A DNA stretch of 64,000 nucleotides from Naganishia liquefaciens (Eukaryota; Basidiomycota; Tremellomycetes; Filobasidiales; Filobasidiaceae), in contig BLZA01000017.1 in NCBI GenBank assembly GCA_013423385.1, forward strand, positions 682,001 through 746,000, written 5' to 3'. This document shows, piece by piece, positions 48,267 to 60,111 of this stretch. The position numbers were made by a program, and so were the translations under genes. The notes under the pieces were generated by a model. It was given only the letters and a program-made list of their open reading frames with translations. It ran no database searches and was not told the origin of the DNA. Numbering within the stretch: position 1 is the stretch's first letter; each line of letters opens with the position of its first letter.

Positions 48267-49289
48267 TTAGTTAACGACGTAGCCCTTGCCCTGGTAGCCT
48301 TCTGACGAGACACCTGATAACCGAGAAAGCGAATCAGAATAGTCCCCTTGTCTGGCGTTCAATCCGAGCACTCACCAGTGATGGGGTTCAAGTTGTTCTC
48401 CTTTGCATATGCGTTCTGGGCCTCTTGCCATTCCTTGGTCAACGTCTTGGGCGGGGGAGGTGCAGTTGCTCGGAATGCCGAGAAGATGGTGAAAGCGGTA
48501 CCGATAGCGAGAGCGGTACCGACGAGGACTCGCATTGAGTTTCCGGGCGTGTTAATGGGCGCTCGGGGACCGTGAGCGCCGTATGCGACGTAGTAAGCTG
48601 GAAGTGCGATAATGATTTAGTTCGAATTCCGCATGACATGACGATTTGTATCCAGCCGAGAACGCATTATCCAGACCGCATAGCTTGAATCGCAGCCGTC
48701 CGTCACTGTGGGACTTCGTCTCCACCTTGAATCGCAGACATATCCAACCGTATGCCGTCCATCGCCGACCCGCTCATATTGAATAGCCTCACGACCGTGC
48801 CGAATGCCCTCGTGGCCGTCATCTGAAGCCTCTACTCGAAAATGAGGCAGAGTCTACTGCTAGTCGAACAACGGCAGAACCAGATTTCTCTCGACCCGAT
48901 GGCTGCAGATCCGGATGACAGCCGTCTCGGATTGCTGACCGATCGTCTCATTTCTCATGTGTGAACACGCTCCCTCCCTCAAACTTATCACCACACCCTC
49001 ACAAGCTCCCATTCTTCGCCTCAGATATGTCTGAATACTCACAAGCCTTCTTCTCGTCAACGGACAACTGCTTCCAGTCCTTCTTCTGCACTTCCTCCAG
49101 AGTCCTGTAAACCTCGTACTGCTCCTCCTTAGGAAGCTTGGTCCACGTAGCCTCAATGTTGCCCAAGATGGCGCCGGAAGCGTTGTTGGTAGAGTGCAGG
49201 ACCTTGATCGGCTGGGCGGAAGGCGCAGGTGCGGCTGTCGTGCTGGCAAATCGTCGACCGGCCGTTCGCAATACTCGAGCAGACATCAT
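48267..49289 (-). CDS. COX5: Cytochrome c oxidase subunit IV (Cox5 family)
   Basis: Nuclear-encoded subunit of mitochondrial complex IV. ATG 49289-49287 (a second ATG follows directly) gives MMSARVLRTAGRRFASTTAA, a basic, Ser/Ala-rich mitochondrial targeting sequence. Exon 1 continues VLHSTNNASGAILGNIEATW, LPKEEQYEVYRTLEEVQKKD and WKQLSVDEKKA. A long intron (about 360-400 bases) is followed by YYVAYGAHGPRAPINTPGN, the transmembrane segment VLVGTALAIGTAFTIFSAF, and KTLTKEWQEAQNAYAKENN. The last exon encodes GVSSEGYQGKGYVVN, with TAA at 48269-48267. The pattern DWKxL..EEKKAxYYxAxGxHGPR is diagnostic. Length, about 165 residues, is normal for the family. Confidence 0.93.
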
Positions 49290-49785
49290 CTTTTTTCGGG
49301 GTTGTGTATTTCGGAGAGTCAAGGATGGGAGCGACCGGGGAGGGACGTCTGTCTTTTGTGACAAAGTGTACGGGCTGCTTCACTGATGACGGGCCGTCAT
49401 GATGTCAACCGAATTCTCCCTGGAGAAGATCGGGCTCAGCCAGGCCAATTGGCGCAGGGCCAAAACCACGCGCGCGCTTTTTCTCACACTGGCAGCAAAT
49501 TTAGCTCAGCTTGGCGGGTTCGTGCGGGGAAACGGGCAAGGTCGCGGTTTGTCAGTTATCGGCCGTCATCAGCGGGAGGCATATCAGCAGAGTTCAGCAG
49601 ACAGCGCTACCAACTAGATGCAATAGTCGTTCCTTCTGCGATTTCAGAGTACTGATAGCCGTCGCTCTGGTTTCCGTTATAAATTCCCTCCATGGCCCGA
49701 TTCCTCCACGCCCCGATAGGTGATAGTCGAGACGGTACCACGTCGCATTGACCCTACAACCTCTACGTGGCATACAATGAACCAT
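49290..49785. promoter_or_regulatory. COX5 promoter region and GCN20 3' flank
   Basis: About 500 bases between two minus-strand genes: upstream of COX5 and downstream of the ABC-F gene. Short open frames on the plus strand have no motif. No specific element is named. Confidence 0.4.
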
Positions 49786-52624
49786 CTACGGCTTGTTCTT
49801 GGCACGCAGCTGGTTGACAATAATATCCTTGTACTCGGTAATGTCGCCCATAAACTTAGTAACCTTGCCCTCGGCACAGACCCAGAGCTGATTCGAAGTA
49901 TTCGTGATGAATCGCTCGTCGTGACTGACCGAGATGACACCCCCCTTGAATGTCTTGAGTGCTTCAATGAGGGCATCGATACCTTCAATATCCAAGTGGT
50001 TTGAAGGCTGTGTAGCAAATTTCAGCTCGAATTCTACGGGGATGGCACTATTGCATCTTAGACTCACTTCGTCCAGCAACAAGATATGCGGTCTCTGTAA
50101 GCTGAGTACAGCAAACGCTACTCTCGATTTTTGACCTCCTGACAGTGTTCCAATCTTTTGCAAACTCGTCAATCCAGTGATACCGAAGGATCCGAGATGC
50201 GATCGGTATTCTTGTTCCGTTTGACCGGGGAACTTGGTCTGCAGGAACTGCACGGATGACATTGTGGCATCTAGCGAATCAATGTGCTAGATAGACAGAG
50301 TCATGTCAGAACTCAGAATATAATCCTGCTGCGAAGAACCACTTACGTGTTGCGTAAAGTACGCAAATCGCAGTCGACCGTTACGAACGGCATGTCCTCC
50401 CTGAGGCTGTAGGTCACCAGTCAACAGTTTGATCCTAGAGAAAGGGGTAAGCTGCTTCCTCGACGTCGCGCATGGACTACTAACAGTGTAGATTTACCAC
50501 TACCGTTGGAACCGATGATGGTGATTCGACTGTCCAATCCGACATCGATATTGACATCGCGCAGAATCTGCTTGGCTGGCGTGTAACCGAAGCTGGCCTC
50601 GTTGAGCTGCAGCAATGGCGGTGAAATCTTTTCTGGATCTGGGAATCTAGAGAGATTGTCGCGTCAATATCTCTGCCTGAATGAGCCGCCAATGACTCAC
50701 TTGAAGTTCTCGCTGTCCTCCTCCTCGGGCGGTTCCAGCTCGGGCAGTTTCTCCAGAATCTTGATCTTGGATTGCGCCTGGGCCGCTCGGTTGGCATTGT
50801 ACCTCCATCTGTCGATGTATGCCTGCAGAGCATGTCAGAATCGATCGCAACAGAGACACAAGGGACGTACCTGCAGATGTTGCCTGTAAGCGAGCTGCGT
50901 CTCGTATTCCTTCTTGAGATTCTTGGAACGATCGCTCTTGGTGGCGTAGAACTGGGTAAAGTTACCCTTGTAGTAGTCGAGACGCTGGCTGTGTTGATGG
51001 ACGATATCTGTCGCGACGGCGTCCAGGAATGCTCGGTCGTGAGAGCTGAAAGGAAGACACATTAAAAAAAAAAAGATTGAGTAACAGATGAGGCTGAGCT
51101 TACACGACAAGAAGTGTTCCCTCCCAGGACTGCAAATAGTCTTCCAGCCACGCGATGGCGTTCAAGTCTAATGGAGTTGAAGTTGTCAGCTTCGCGTTCA
51201 GCAGCCGATCGGAGCCACTCACCCAACATGTTTGACGGCTCGTCCAACATGAGTAAATCCGGCTTGACGAACAATGCTCGCGCCAATGCCAATCGCATCC
51301 TCCAACCACCCGAGAACGCCCTCGTCGGCTTCTTCTGATCTTCATCATCGAAGCCCAAGCCGTACAACAAAGCACTGGCCCGTGCCGGTCCCGTCTCGGC
51401 CTCCATCTCGATTAATTTGCGCTGCACTTCGCCGAGCTGGGACGTCATTTCGTCCTTTTCGGCCTCGATTCGTACAGTCTCAGCTTCGCCGAGGGGTTCG
51501 CCGGAAGAGGTTTGCTTCTCGAGCTGTTCGAGCTTTTGGGTGAGTTCGATTTCCTCGGTGATGAGTTTGTGTCGCCAGACGTCGGCCTTGAGGACCGAAT
51601 CGATTGCGATCGTGTCATCACCGACGATCTGAAGGGCGTGTCAGCGGCGTATGGCAAATGAATAAAGCCTGAAAGACCTACCTCTTGCTCGACGTAAAGG
51701 ACAGAAATATGCGTCGGCACGGGAACCTCACGAAGAGCCAAGTTTCGCAACAAAGAGGATTTGCCGATACCGTTTCGGCCGATGATACTGCCAGGGTATG
51801 AGCATCACCAGCTGCCACCCCTAGCAAACGACTCACCCATATCGTCGGCCATACGCCAGATTCAATTCCGCACCAGACAACAATGTCCTCGATCCAAAAG
51901 AGACGTTGATATTCTCCAGATGAATATCCTTGCTCTTGCTCTTTGACGTGTTGCCGAGTTGCAACGGGTTGACCTTCATGAACATTTCTTCGTACGATTG
52001 CTGTTTCTTTTGCATATCGGCCATGAGCTTGGATCCCTCGTACAAATCTCGCTGGGCACGCTTGACGATCTTTGCCTTGAGCTTGGCTTCCGCTTTGGCG
52101 AGCTTTCCCATGTCGACTCGGGATTGCTGAGGGATATTCATGAGCAGGCAGTGGGCAAATGAATATCCATGCGTACCATTCCCTTCTTGGCTGATTCGAG
52201 ATCGACGTTGCCCGAGAGCGCAATCGTCGAACTCAACCCTTGCGTCCGCATGTCAATCCTCTTTTCCAGCTTGTGCACTGTCGGTCGGGCCTGTTCTCTG
52301 CGACCAGAATTCTGAGCCAAGTACTCAGAAAGTCGCTCGATGCTAGAGAGAATATTAGCGAGAATCTTTCCGGTTGGACCACAGCGCTTACAAGGCGTTC
52401 AACTCATTTTCATCAACGGTGGCGTCCTCCAACATTCCCTTTGTCTGGTCAATGATATCATCCACGGGCTCGTCCTCATCTTCAACCAAGCCAGAGATGT
52501 AGGCCGTGACGACAGGATCTACGTAGGTAAAATGTTGCCTCTAAAGGAGAGATGTGCCTGGTCAGCGAGAGCTTCGGAAGGTCATTCGCCAGTAACGCAC
52601 GATATCGGCAGCGATTTCGGCCAT
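49786..52624 (-). CDS. GCN20: ABC-F family ATPase, Gcn20/ABCF3 type
   Basis: Soluble twin-ATPase that works with Gcn1 on ribosomes to activate the eIF2-alpha kinase Gcn2 when uncharged tRNA builds up. ATG 52624-52622 (MAEIAADIV) and an N-terminal region with VVTAYISGLVEDEDEPVDDI and a coiled-coil (GKLAKAEAKLKAKIVKRAQR). First cassette: IHLENINVSFGSRTLLSG, LIGRNGIGKSSLLRNLAL, FSGGWRMRLALARALFVKPD, LLMLDEPSNMLDLNAIAWL, VVSHDRAFLD. Linker: QAYIDRWRYNANRAAQAQSK. Second cassette: IIGSNGSGKSTL, IGTLSGGQKSRVAFAVLSL, HILLLDEPSNHLDIEGIDAL, VISVSHDERFI. Ends IIVNQLRAKNKP with TAG at 49788-49786. The RYNANRA linker marks Gcn20/ABCF3. About twelve exons, none visibly broken. Confidence 0.95.
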
Positions 52625-52997
52625 GATTGCGGTCTGTGAGTGTGTGCCAAACTGGACCGGACTACTGAGGCGCGAATCTGGATTCCCAAACTGAGACCCC
52701 ACTGCCATTCTGCATCGTCGAATACTCAAACCGTGAGCTTGTAGTATAGTGGGCGCTGCGGCTGCTGCTGAGGATCGCCGGCGCCCGCCGATCGCTCTAG
52801 GTCTGCCAGCTGATCTGCCGTGCCCAACTCGGGGTCCAGAGTCGGAAGATGCGGATGCAAAGCCAGTGTCGAGCTGAAACCTGGCTGGAATGCCGTCATC
52901 GCAAATGCAAACAAGAAGCGGCCAAGGAGAATATATACAGCCTAGCGTCGTGCGCCCAGGGGGGAGCTCACTTTTGAGGCAAAGAGCAGGTTTCATT
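52625..52997. promoter_or_regulatory. Divergent promoter, GCN20 / membrane protein gene
   Basis: 373 bases between the minus-strand Gcn20 start and the plus-strand start at 52998. It is moderately GC-rich, with no clear TATA box. Nothing else is recognised. Confidence 0.4.
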
Positions 52998-53940
52998 ATG
53001 AGGTACGTCTCTCGTACAATGCCTTTGCTTCACTGACTTACCGCCCCACAGCTTCCTCACCAACCTCGTGGCACCTTACTTGCCCGTCACAGCTCAAGAC
53101 TACCTCCGCGCCGTCGACCCCTTGCTCTCTCTGATCAGCAACCCTGCAGCTCTACTCTGGACCGCATACTCCAATCCGCAGCGTCTTCTCACCGTGCTCG
53201 GCCAGACGGGACACAATCTCTACACCGTCAGCCGTGACCTCGACATCGCATCCATCGTCAACGATGTCGAACATCGGTTCAGGGAGGGCAATATCCAGGC
53301 CCTCGCGCCGCTCTTGATCGGCACACTAGCAATTTTCCTCACCTTCCGCACTCTCATGAGCACTTTCCGCTCAGGAATCCGATTGGCAGGGACCTTGGTG
53401 CGCTACGGAAGCTTTATCAGTCTCTTGGTCGCCGCTGTTGGTTGGTTCACGGGTGGCCAGCAGGGCACTCAAGGTGGTCTCGCCGATATGCTGGGAGGCT
53501 TTGCAGGTCACGGGAACAACGCCAACGCCGACGGGGGCGGCTTGGCCAACGGAATCTTCAACATGGCGAAAGACTACGCAACGGGCGCTAATGGACAGCA
53601 AGCCGGCGCCGGCGGAATATGGGATCAGGCGCAGGGGTTGTTCGCCAACGTCATGGAGGGTCAAAAGCAGCAGCAGCAGAAAGCACCCAAGACGAGTTCG
53701 CGGTACAATACCCGCTCGGCCAAGCAACGTTCTGCAGCGACTGGATCCAACAAGGCTTCGGCTCCGGCTGCCGGGGACGAGAACTTGTCGGACATCGCGC
53801 AAGGATGGGTAAAAGATGCGTTGCTGAAGGCATCCGGACTCGAATCGTTCTTTGGCGGGGACGCACAGAAGCAGAAGGCTAAGAAGAAGAAGACTGAGGG
53901 AAGGACGGGTACAGAGGGAGATCGTGCGGGGACGAGATAA
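52998..53940 (+). CDS. Putative integral membrane protein, possibly Apq12-related
   Basis: Exon 1 is only five bases (ATGAG at 52998-53002), then an intron to about 53051, and one long exon. The product begins MSFLTNLVAPYLPVTAQDYL, with PLLSLISNPAALLWTAYS. Two hydrophobic segments follow: LAPLLIGTLAIFLTFRTLM and LVRYGSFISLLVAAVGWFTG. The C-terminal half is Gly/Asn/Gln-rich, then basic (KQKAKKKKTEGR). TAA at 53938-53940; about 295 residues. The layout (short N-terminus, two helices with FRTLMSTF between them, soluble tail) is like fungal Apq12 nuclear-envelope proteins, but I see no decisive motif, so the family call is tentative while the gene itself is solid. Confidence 0.78.
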
Positions 53941-54286
53941 GCGGGGGAGAGGGAGTAATGAGCGGGAACACGGAAAAGCCGGGATATACGAGCATAATGT
54001 GTACAAGACCACGGGAAACGCCAGATGAATATTTGGGCTCATAGTGTGCACCTTTTATCGAGAAGCCGATGAGGCATAGACCCATCCTATTTTCATCGCC
54101 CCTCACCTTCGCTTCGCCGAATTACTACAGGCCTCAGTCCGAAACGCATCGGATACAAATCAAGGATGAGCGTGCATGTGCGCGACGCGAGATAGCGAAA
54201 CATGAAGGCGATACTCCGAACACATCTGCATCTGTGGTGCGTTGCCGTGATACGAACACTCGGGACCCCGAAGCAGCCTTCTCAAG
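53941..54286. other. Intergenic between the membrane protein and oxygenase 1
   Basis: 346 bases with the 3' UTR of the membrane protein gene and the promoter of the first oxygenase. No coding signal beyond short random frames. Confidence 0.45.
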
Positions 54287-56044
54287 ATGCCTACATTGAT
54301 AGAAAAAGCGCAACAGCTGGCGAATGAGGACTTTGACAGCATTCCCATCATGTGAGGCGCCTCCTGCGATCGCACAGGGGAATGTCCTGACAGTAGTCTT
54401 CCGTGCAGCGATCTGCAGAATGCCACGTCTTCCGACTACTCGGAACGCCATGCCATTGCGATGGAGATTCAACGGGCCTCCTTAACTGCAGGGTTCTTCT
54501 ATAGCAAGTGCTTTCCGCTGTGGCGATCTCATGAACGCTGATCCGACGTGTCTTGCGATGTTACAGTCAAGAACCATAACGTAGACGAGAACGTTGTCAA
54601 GGAGACCTTTGCACAGGCGGAAGCCTTCTTTGCAACGTCTTCTGACGTCAAAAGATCAGTAAGTATTCGAGCCGCCTCATTCGTTCATGGCTTATGGCAT
54701 CTTACAGGTTGACATCTCCCATTCCAACAACTTCCGAGGCTGGATGGGCGTCTTGACAGAAAACAACGATCCGTAAGCTTCTCCATAGGCTGTCATCTCT
54801 ATTGCGTCTCTTATTTGCCACGATAGCCAAAATGAAGGCGACTTGCACGAGGGATTCAATCTCGGTCTCGACCCTACCATTGCCGATACTATGCCGTCTT
54901 TCCAAGAACTAAAGAAGCAGAAAGTTTCTCAAGCTTCGAGGGATCAAGATGGCCACGAAGATGGATTGGAGCATGGTGCAAATCTCTGGCCAGATGAAAA
55001 GGTGTGGAACGGCGCGGCCAAGTTTGTGAGTTCCTCAGTAGGATGTCGGCCCTTGATAGCTAATATGTTGCATCACCAGAAAAGCACAGTCCTATCCTAC
55101 TAGTAGGTTTTCGATGAGCAATCAATATCGTATGTGCTTATTCTTCTCCAGCAAGGAGATGCTCTGCCTCGGACAAAGGATGTTTCCGCTTCTCGCACTC
55201 GCCCTCGAACTCGACGAGACATTTTTTGATGACAAGGTAGGCTCGCAACGTTTGTTCGCATTCGCCTCGCTCCTACGCTCACAGATCATGACTAGACACG
55301 TTACCCTGCTGCTATTCAGCGGTTGTTATATTATCCGCCCTTGAAGGGCAAGAAGGCGAATGAACGTCAACCAGGAATCGGGGTGGGTCTTATCCCGGAT
55401 AGCCAGTCTCTTCGCTGATCATGCCTCGCATCATCAGGAACATACGGACTGGGAAGTTTTCACGGTCCTCCGACAAGATCCGGTGGGCGGGCTGCAGGTG
55501 AAGAATCTCAGCGGCAAATGTAGGCATCCACCGAAGGAACGTTCGAGTACCAGTGACCCATTTCTGTCTAGGGATCGAAGCGCCACATATTCCCGGAACC
55601 TTCGTTATCAAGTAGGTTCAAAGGTCAACATAAGACTGTTCTTTCTGCTGATAGAACTTTGCTCCACAGTATCGGAGACCAGCTCGCTAGGTGGACAAGT
55701 GAGTTATCTGGCCGGACTGCTACATACGATACAAGAACTGATATGGCAATCTCACAGACGATGTATTCCGAAGCACCTTGTAAGCTGTCCGACCTGTTCA
55801 AACTTCGTGCCAAAGCTCATCACGTATGTACCGATTTAGCCACCGAGTCGTTCCTCCGCCCGCAGCAGCGCCGAGATACAGCATTCCCACATTTTGGGGG
55901 TGTGATCATGAAGTCCCGCTCGTTCCGATACCAACTTGCGTGTCTGAAGAGCACCCGTCCAAGTACAAGACTGTAACAGCTGGAGCATATGTCAAGAGTC
56001 GAATGGATGCGACTTACTCCGTGGGACCGAAGGAGAAGGCTTGA
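54287..56044 (+). CDS. 2-oxoglutarate-Fe(II) dioxygenase (IPNS-like), tandem copy 1
   Basis: Non-heme iron oxygenase of the isopenicillin-N-synthase/flavonol-synthase-like fold; the substrate is unknown. About eleven exons from ATG 54287: MPTLIEKAQQLANEDFDSIP, DLQNATSSDYSERHAIAMEI, ASLTAGFFY, VKNHNVDENVVKETFAQAEA, FRGWMGVLTENNDP, GDLHEGFNLGLDPTIADTMP, MLCLGQRMFPLLALALELDE, YPAAIQRLLYYPPLKGKKAN, the iron site EHTDWEVFTVLRQDPVGGLQ (HxD), WIEAPHIPGTFVINIGDQLA, NDVFRSTFHRVVPPP (distal His) and RYSIPTFWGCDHEVPLVPIP (RxS for 2-oxoglutarate). TGA at 56042-56044. All junctions are GT-AG and the catalytic set is complete. A closely similar gene follows on the same strand. Confidence 0.9.
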
Positions 56045-56752
56045 TCCGATATCAGAAGGTGGTAGTGAAGTCTACGCTAATTAAAAGATGTGGTCCAATT
56101 GCTTACGGGGACATCCAGAATTGCCACTTGGCGCATGACAGCAGCACAAATGCGTCGTCAAGATCGATCATACTTGACTGTAGCTATGCCAGGATATAGA
56201 GGAAAGACCTGCTAAAGCTGGTCGTACCTGCGAATGCCCTATAGAAGCGCTTGTGAATCCATCATCTCGCCAATCTCGCTCAAAATCCAGCCTTCTGGCG
56301 CATATTATCGCCCTCGGTCATAGCGTAGACCTTTCAAGGGTTCTTCATTCACTTTCACCTGCATTTTTGTCCGAAAACCCCCTTCTTGCCAACTAAACGC
56401 TTTAGTTGCGCATGCGGGGAGCCGATGATCGCCATGGCGTTCTGCCAACGATGCACACAGGCAATGATTTGTCGGCGCTCGAGGAAGCATATCGAATTCT
56501 GCATGATTTTATCATTCATTCTGTTTCTTCTTTGCTACCATCTGTTTACTTTGTGACGAGTAGAGGAATCGGTTCGGGCCGAATGCCGACTACGGATATC
56601 AGCATTAGGGGCACATGACGGAACTCCGAAGGCCGTTTTCAAGCGCATTAGGTGAGTATCGGTACCCGTAGGTTCTGCACGAGAGCTTGCATGGGCCATA
56701 GATCTGTAGTCTGTTGAGTTCGCCCGACAGCAACAAAGAATCGCCAATCGAG
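56045..56752. promoter_or_regulatory. Intergenic between the two oxygenase copies
   Basis: About 0.7 kb. I see no gene. It is presumed to contain the 3' UTR of copy 1 and the separate promoter of copy 2, so the two genes are not a read-through pair. Confidence 0.45.
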
Positions 56753-58569
56753 ATGTCCGGACTTCTACAGAAAGCGCAAGATCTCGCATCTCAAGATTTC
56801 GACGAGATCCCCGTGATGTGAGATTGCAGAGAAACCCGACGTCACAAGTACTTATGGCTAGCGCTCCCGGCTCTGTAGCGATCTTCGGAATGCTACGTCC
56901 AAGGAATACAGCGAAAGATGTGCTGTTGCGATGCAAATACAGGAGGCTTGTCTGACAGCAGGATTTTTCTACAGTATGTATCAGGCTGTAGCGGAATTTG
57001 TCGGGGAGACAAGCGTTGTTGGCTGATTGTGATCCCAGTCAAGAACCATGGCGTCTCGGAAGAGATAGTGAGAGAGACCTTCCAGCAAGCGGAAGCGTTC
57101 TTCGCAACCCCGCTCCATGTCAAGAAATCAGTGAGCTTGAGGTATGGCTTTCGCGAGCCAGTTTAGTGTGGTGAATCCGCATGACAGGTGGATATGTCAA
57201 AGTCTACCGGCTTTCGAGGATGGTCAGGTCTCCTAACGGAGAACAACAATCCGTAAGACAATTCTTGAATCAGAGAGCTAATCCGATGCTAATCGCAACC
57301 GTGTTGCAGGCAGAATGAAGGAGAATTACATGAAGGCTACAACTTGGGACTTGATATGTCAATTGCGGATAGCCTCCCTTCACTCCGCACAGTCAGGGAG
57401 CGTATGAAGAAAGCTTCCTCGGATGAACCGCTTGAGGACCTGGCGCACGGCGATAATCTTTGGCCTACTGACGAAGTGTGGAGTGGCGCCCAAGAATTCG
57501 TGAGTAAGCGCATCTAAGGCCAATCGCGACGTGAACTGAAAGCCCGCTCGCAAAAGAAAGAAGGCGTTCTAGGATACTAGTGAGGTCCATTATTGATGTA
57601 TCCCCCAGATACCCCCTATTGACTTTCTCGTGTCACAGCTACGAGATGCTTGAATTGGGCAAACGCATTTTTCCTCTACTCGCCCTTGCCCTTGAGATCG
57701 AGGAAGACTTTTTCGAAGACAAGGTTTGCACACAGAGTCCGTCTACCGTGGTCCGTCTCAACTGATTGGTGATGGACGACCCAGACAAGATATCCCGTCG
57801 CTATTCAAAGATTACTGCACTATACGCCTTTAAAGGGGGAAAGAGCAAACGAGAAGCAGCCGGGTATCGGCGTAAGTCAAAAGGCTTGTCCAGTCGATTG
57901 AGCTCATACGGTGGCTGGATGCCGGAGAAGGAGCACACCGACTGGGAGTGCTTCACTATTCTTCGACAAGACCCCATTGCAGGACTACAAATCAAGAATA
58001 TTGCGGGAGATTGTCAGTCGCTATGTCATTGGGGCATACGGGATCACTCCGCTCATGCTATGCACCGACAGGGATCGACGCACCGTATATTCCTGGGACG
58101 TTTCTGATCAAGTAAGTGATTCCACGCTGCACCGGAACCTTCGGAAGCTTCATGAACTTATCCTATGAAATTATCTTCTGCAGCATTGGTGACCAACTCG
58201 CTAGATGGACTAGTGAGTGGCAAGAGACACCGCTATGTCAGCCCGCTAGCTGGCTAACTGGAATCTACAACGTCTCTTGGCTAGATGATGTTTTCAGGAG
58301 TACGCCGTGAGTACGCTTTCAATTTGCCACTCACAAGGAACGACGTTACTGAATTCTCAGCCAGTCATCGAGTGAACCCTCCTCTTGGACATATCGCTCG
58401 ATACAGTATTCCAACCTTCTGGAGCTGCGACCTTGAAGTCCCATTGGTTCCCATCAAAAGCTGTGTCTCCGATGAGCGACCTCAGAAATACGAGGTCATC
58501 ACTGCTGGAGCTTATGGGAAGAGCATCATGGACGCGATTTACATGGTTGGTCCAGGAGTAGAAGCTTGA
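56753..58569 (+). CDS. 2-oxoglutarate-Fe(II) dioxygenase (IPNS-like), tandem copy 2
   Basis: Same family and exon layout as the upstream copy. ATG 56753: MSGLLQKAQDLASQDFDEIP, DLRNATSKEYSERCAVAMQI, ACLTAGFFY, VKNHGVSEEIVRETFQQAEA, FRGWSGLLTENNNP, GELHEGYNLGLDMSIADSLP, MLELGKRIFPLLALALEIEE, RYPVAIQRLLHYTPLKGERA, EHTDWECFTILRQDPIAGLQ (HxD), WIDAPYIPGTFLINIGDQLA, NDVFRSTPSHRVNPP (distal His) and RYSIPTFWSCDLEVPLVPIK (RxS). It ends MDAIYMVGPGVEA with TGA at 58567-58569. Compared with copy 1 about two of three residues in these blocks agree, and substitutions are mostly conservative, so both copies seem to be under coding constraint. Substrate unknown. Confidence 0.9.
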
Positions 58570-59087
58570 GTAGGGCGCAAGAAGCGCATGTTCGCATCGC
58601 TCAAAAAACAGAGTGTACGCAATGGAACCGTAGAAGTAGGATCAATCACCACCAGATATGACAGGAACCTGAAGTTGTCTTCCAGCCTTCAGGTTGGTTT
58701 CGTTGGCGCTTGGTGGCCCGCTCCGGAAATTCCTCTTACAACGTCCGACGAGCTGTTTTTCGCAGAATTGAACCTCTAGAATTCAAACCTGAATACGGGA
58801 GATAATGCGACCTGCTATCGGACATCAGTTTGAAGCACAGAGAACATGCTCTAGCGGAGACTGAGGAGGGGGAGGGGCTTCTGTGAGCTGTGAGAGACCA
58901 GCTGGGAGACCGCGGTCAAACGCGTCCGCGGTGCACTAATTCCGCCAAACCCGTGATGACGATTGCTCGACACTGCGGGCAGGTGGATGTCGGATCGTAA
59001 CGGCTGAAATCTTTAGCACCAGTATCATCTGCATCTATACCTTGCACAAGTATCAGAAATAAATTCTTAAACACAAACTCACCTAAC
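58570..59087. promoter_or_regulatory. Intergenic, oxygenase 2 to profilin
   Basis: 518 bases with the 3' UTR of copy 2 and the profilin promoter. A frame at 58588-58779 has no motif. The 60 bases before the profilin ATG are A/C-rich, as expected for a highly expressed fungal leader. Confidence 0.45.
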
Positions 59088-59780
59088 ATGTCTTGGCAAG
59101 GTATGCCTCAATCCCTTGGCTCCAGATTTGCGGCTTCTCATCCTGTCTTGTCCCGAACAGCTTACGTCGATGATTCCATGTTGAAGACCGGAAAGATCGC
59201 TCGGGGTGCGATCTTGGGGGCTCAAGGAGGTGTCTGGGCTACTTCTTCTGGATACAATGTGCGGCCCTTCTATCTTCCTGTCTTGTTCGGAAACTCACGT
59301 CGGGCGTGACATGCATTTAGCTATCGAAGCAAGAACAGGACTTCCTGGTGAAGACCGCCTTTTCTCAGCCCGGTGAAGCACAGGGTAAGCATTAGCACTT
59401 GCTATCATTTGACACATGGAATGAGACTCATCGGTTTGCCTCTGTTTGACCGCGCGATCAATCAGCCCACGGTATCCACCTCGCCGGCACCAAATTCATG
59501 TGCCTGCAAGCGGATGGAGAACAGCTATTAGGTCGAAAAGGGGTAAGCCAATGTGCGGTATCATGCAGTGCGCCGTCTAATCTCCTATCCAGGACCGAGG
59601 CGTCATTGTATGCAAGACGAAGCAGGCTATCTTGATTGGGGAGGTAAGTCCAGCGAATTGTGCATCGAGAACACTGGGAACTCATGCCTTGGGCTGTAGT
59701 ACGAGCAACCCACCCCGGCCGGTGACGCCAATGTCGTGATCACTAAGCTTGCCGACTACCTCAAAGGTGTGGGATACTAG
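59088..59780 (+). CDS. PFY1: Profilin
   Basis: Actin-monomer and polyproline-binding protein. Exon 1 is MSWQ (59088-59099), followed by AYVDDSMLKTGKIARGAIL and GAQGGVWATSSGYN, LSKQEQDFLVKTAFSQPGEA, AHGIHLAGTKFMCLQADGE, LLGRKGDRGVIVCKTKQAIL and IGEYEQPTPAGDANVVITKL. It ends ADYLKGVGY with TAG at 59778-59780. Total about 125 residues, the normal profilin size; SWQAYVD and ADYL..GY mark the terminal helices that bind polyproline, such as that of the WASP encoded 12 kb away. Six short exons. Confidence 0.96.
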
Positions 59781-60111
59781 GTAGACGATATCTGCTCAAG
59801 AGAAAACCAGAAAACCAGGTTGTTGTAAAACTGATAACGACAATGCCAAGTCTTAGACACCTTCTACTTTTCCACTTTCAAGAGGTCATGAGAGCGGGAG
59901 CTCTTCCACCGGAGATACGTCTTGCTCGATCCCACCACGCTGTGAAACAGGTATACGAAGAGGAACTCTAAAAGCTAGTGGGGACTTCTTCCTGTCACGT
60001 CAGCGGACCGTCTCCTGCTGCTATTTGGTGTCTGAGATCAGGGTAGCTAGCATCCCCGTACAATCTGATGTATATGGCCAATACAGTGAAAGTCAAGAAC
60101 GATCTTCGATC
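59781..60111. other. Convergent intergenic region, profilin to Pol I subunit
   Basis: 331 bases between convergent stops. Only presumed 3' UTR sequence is seen. Confidence 0.5.
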
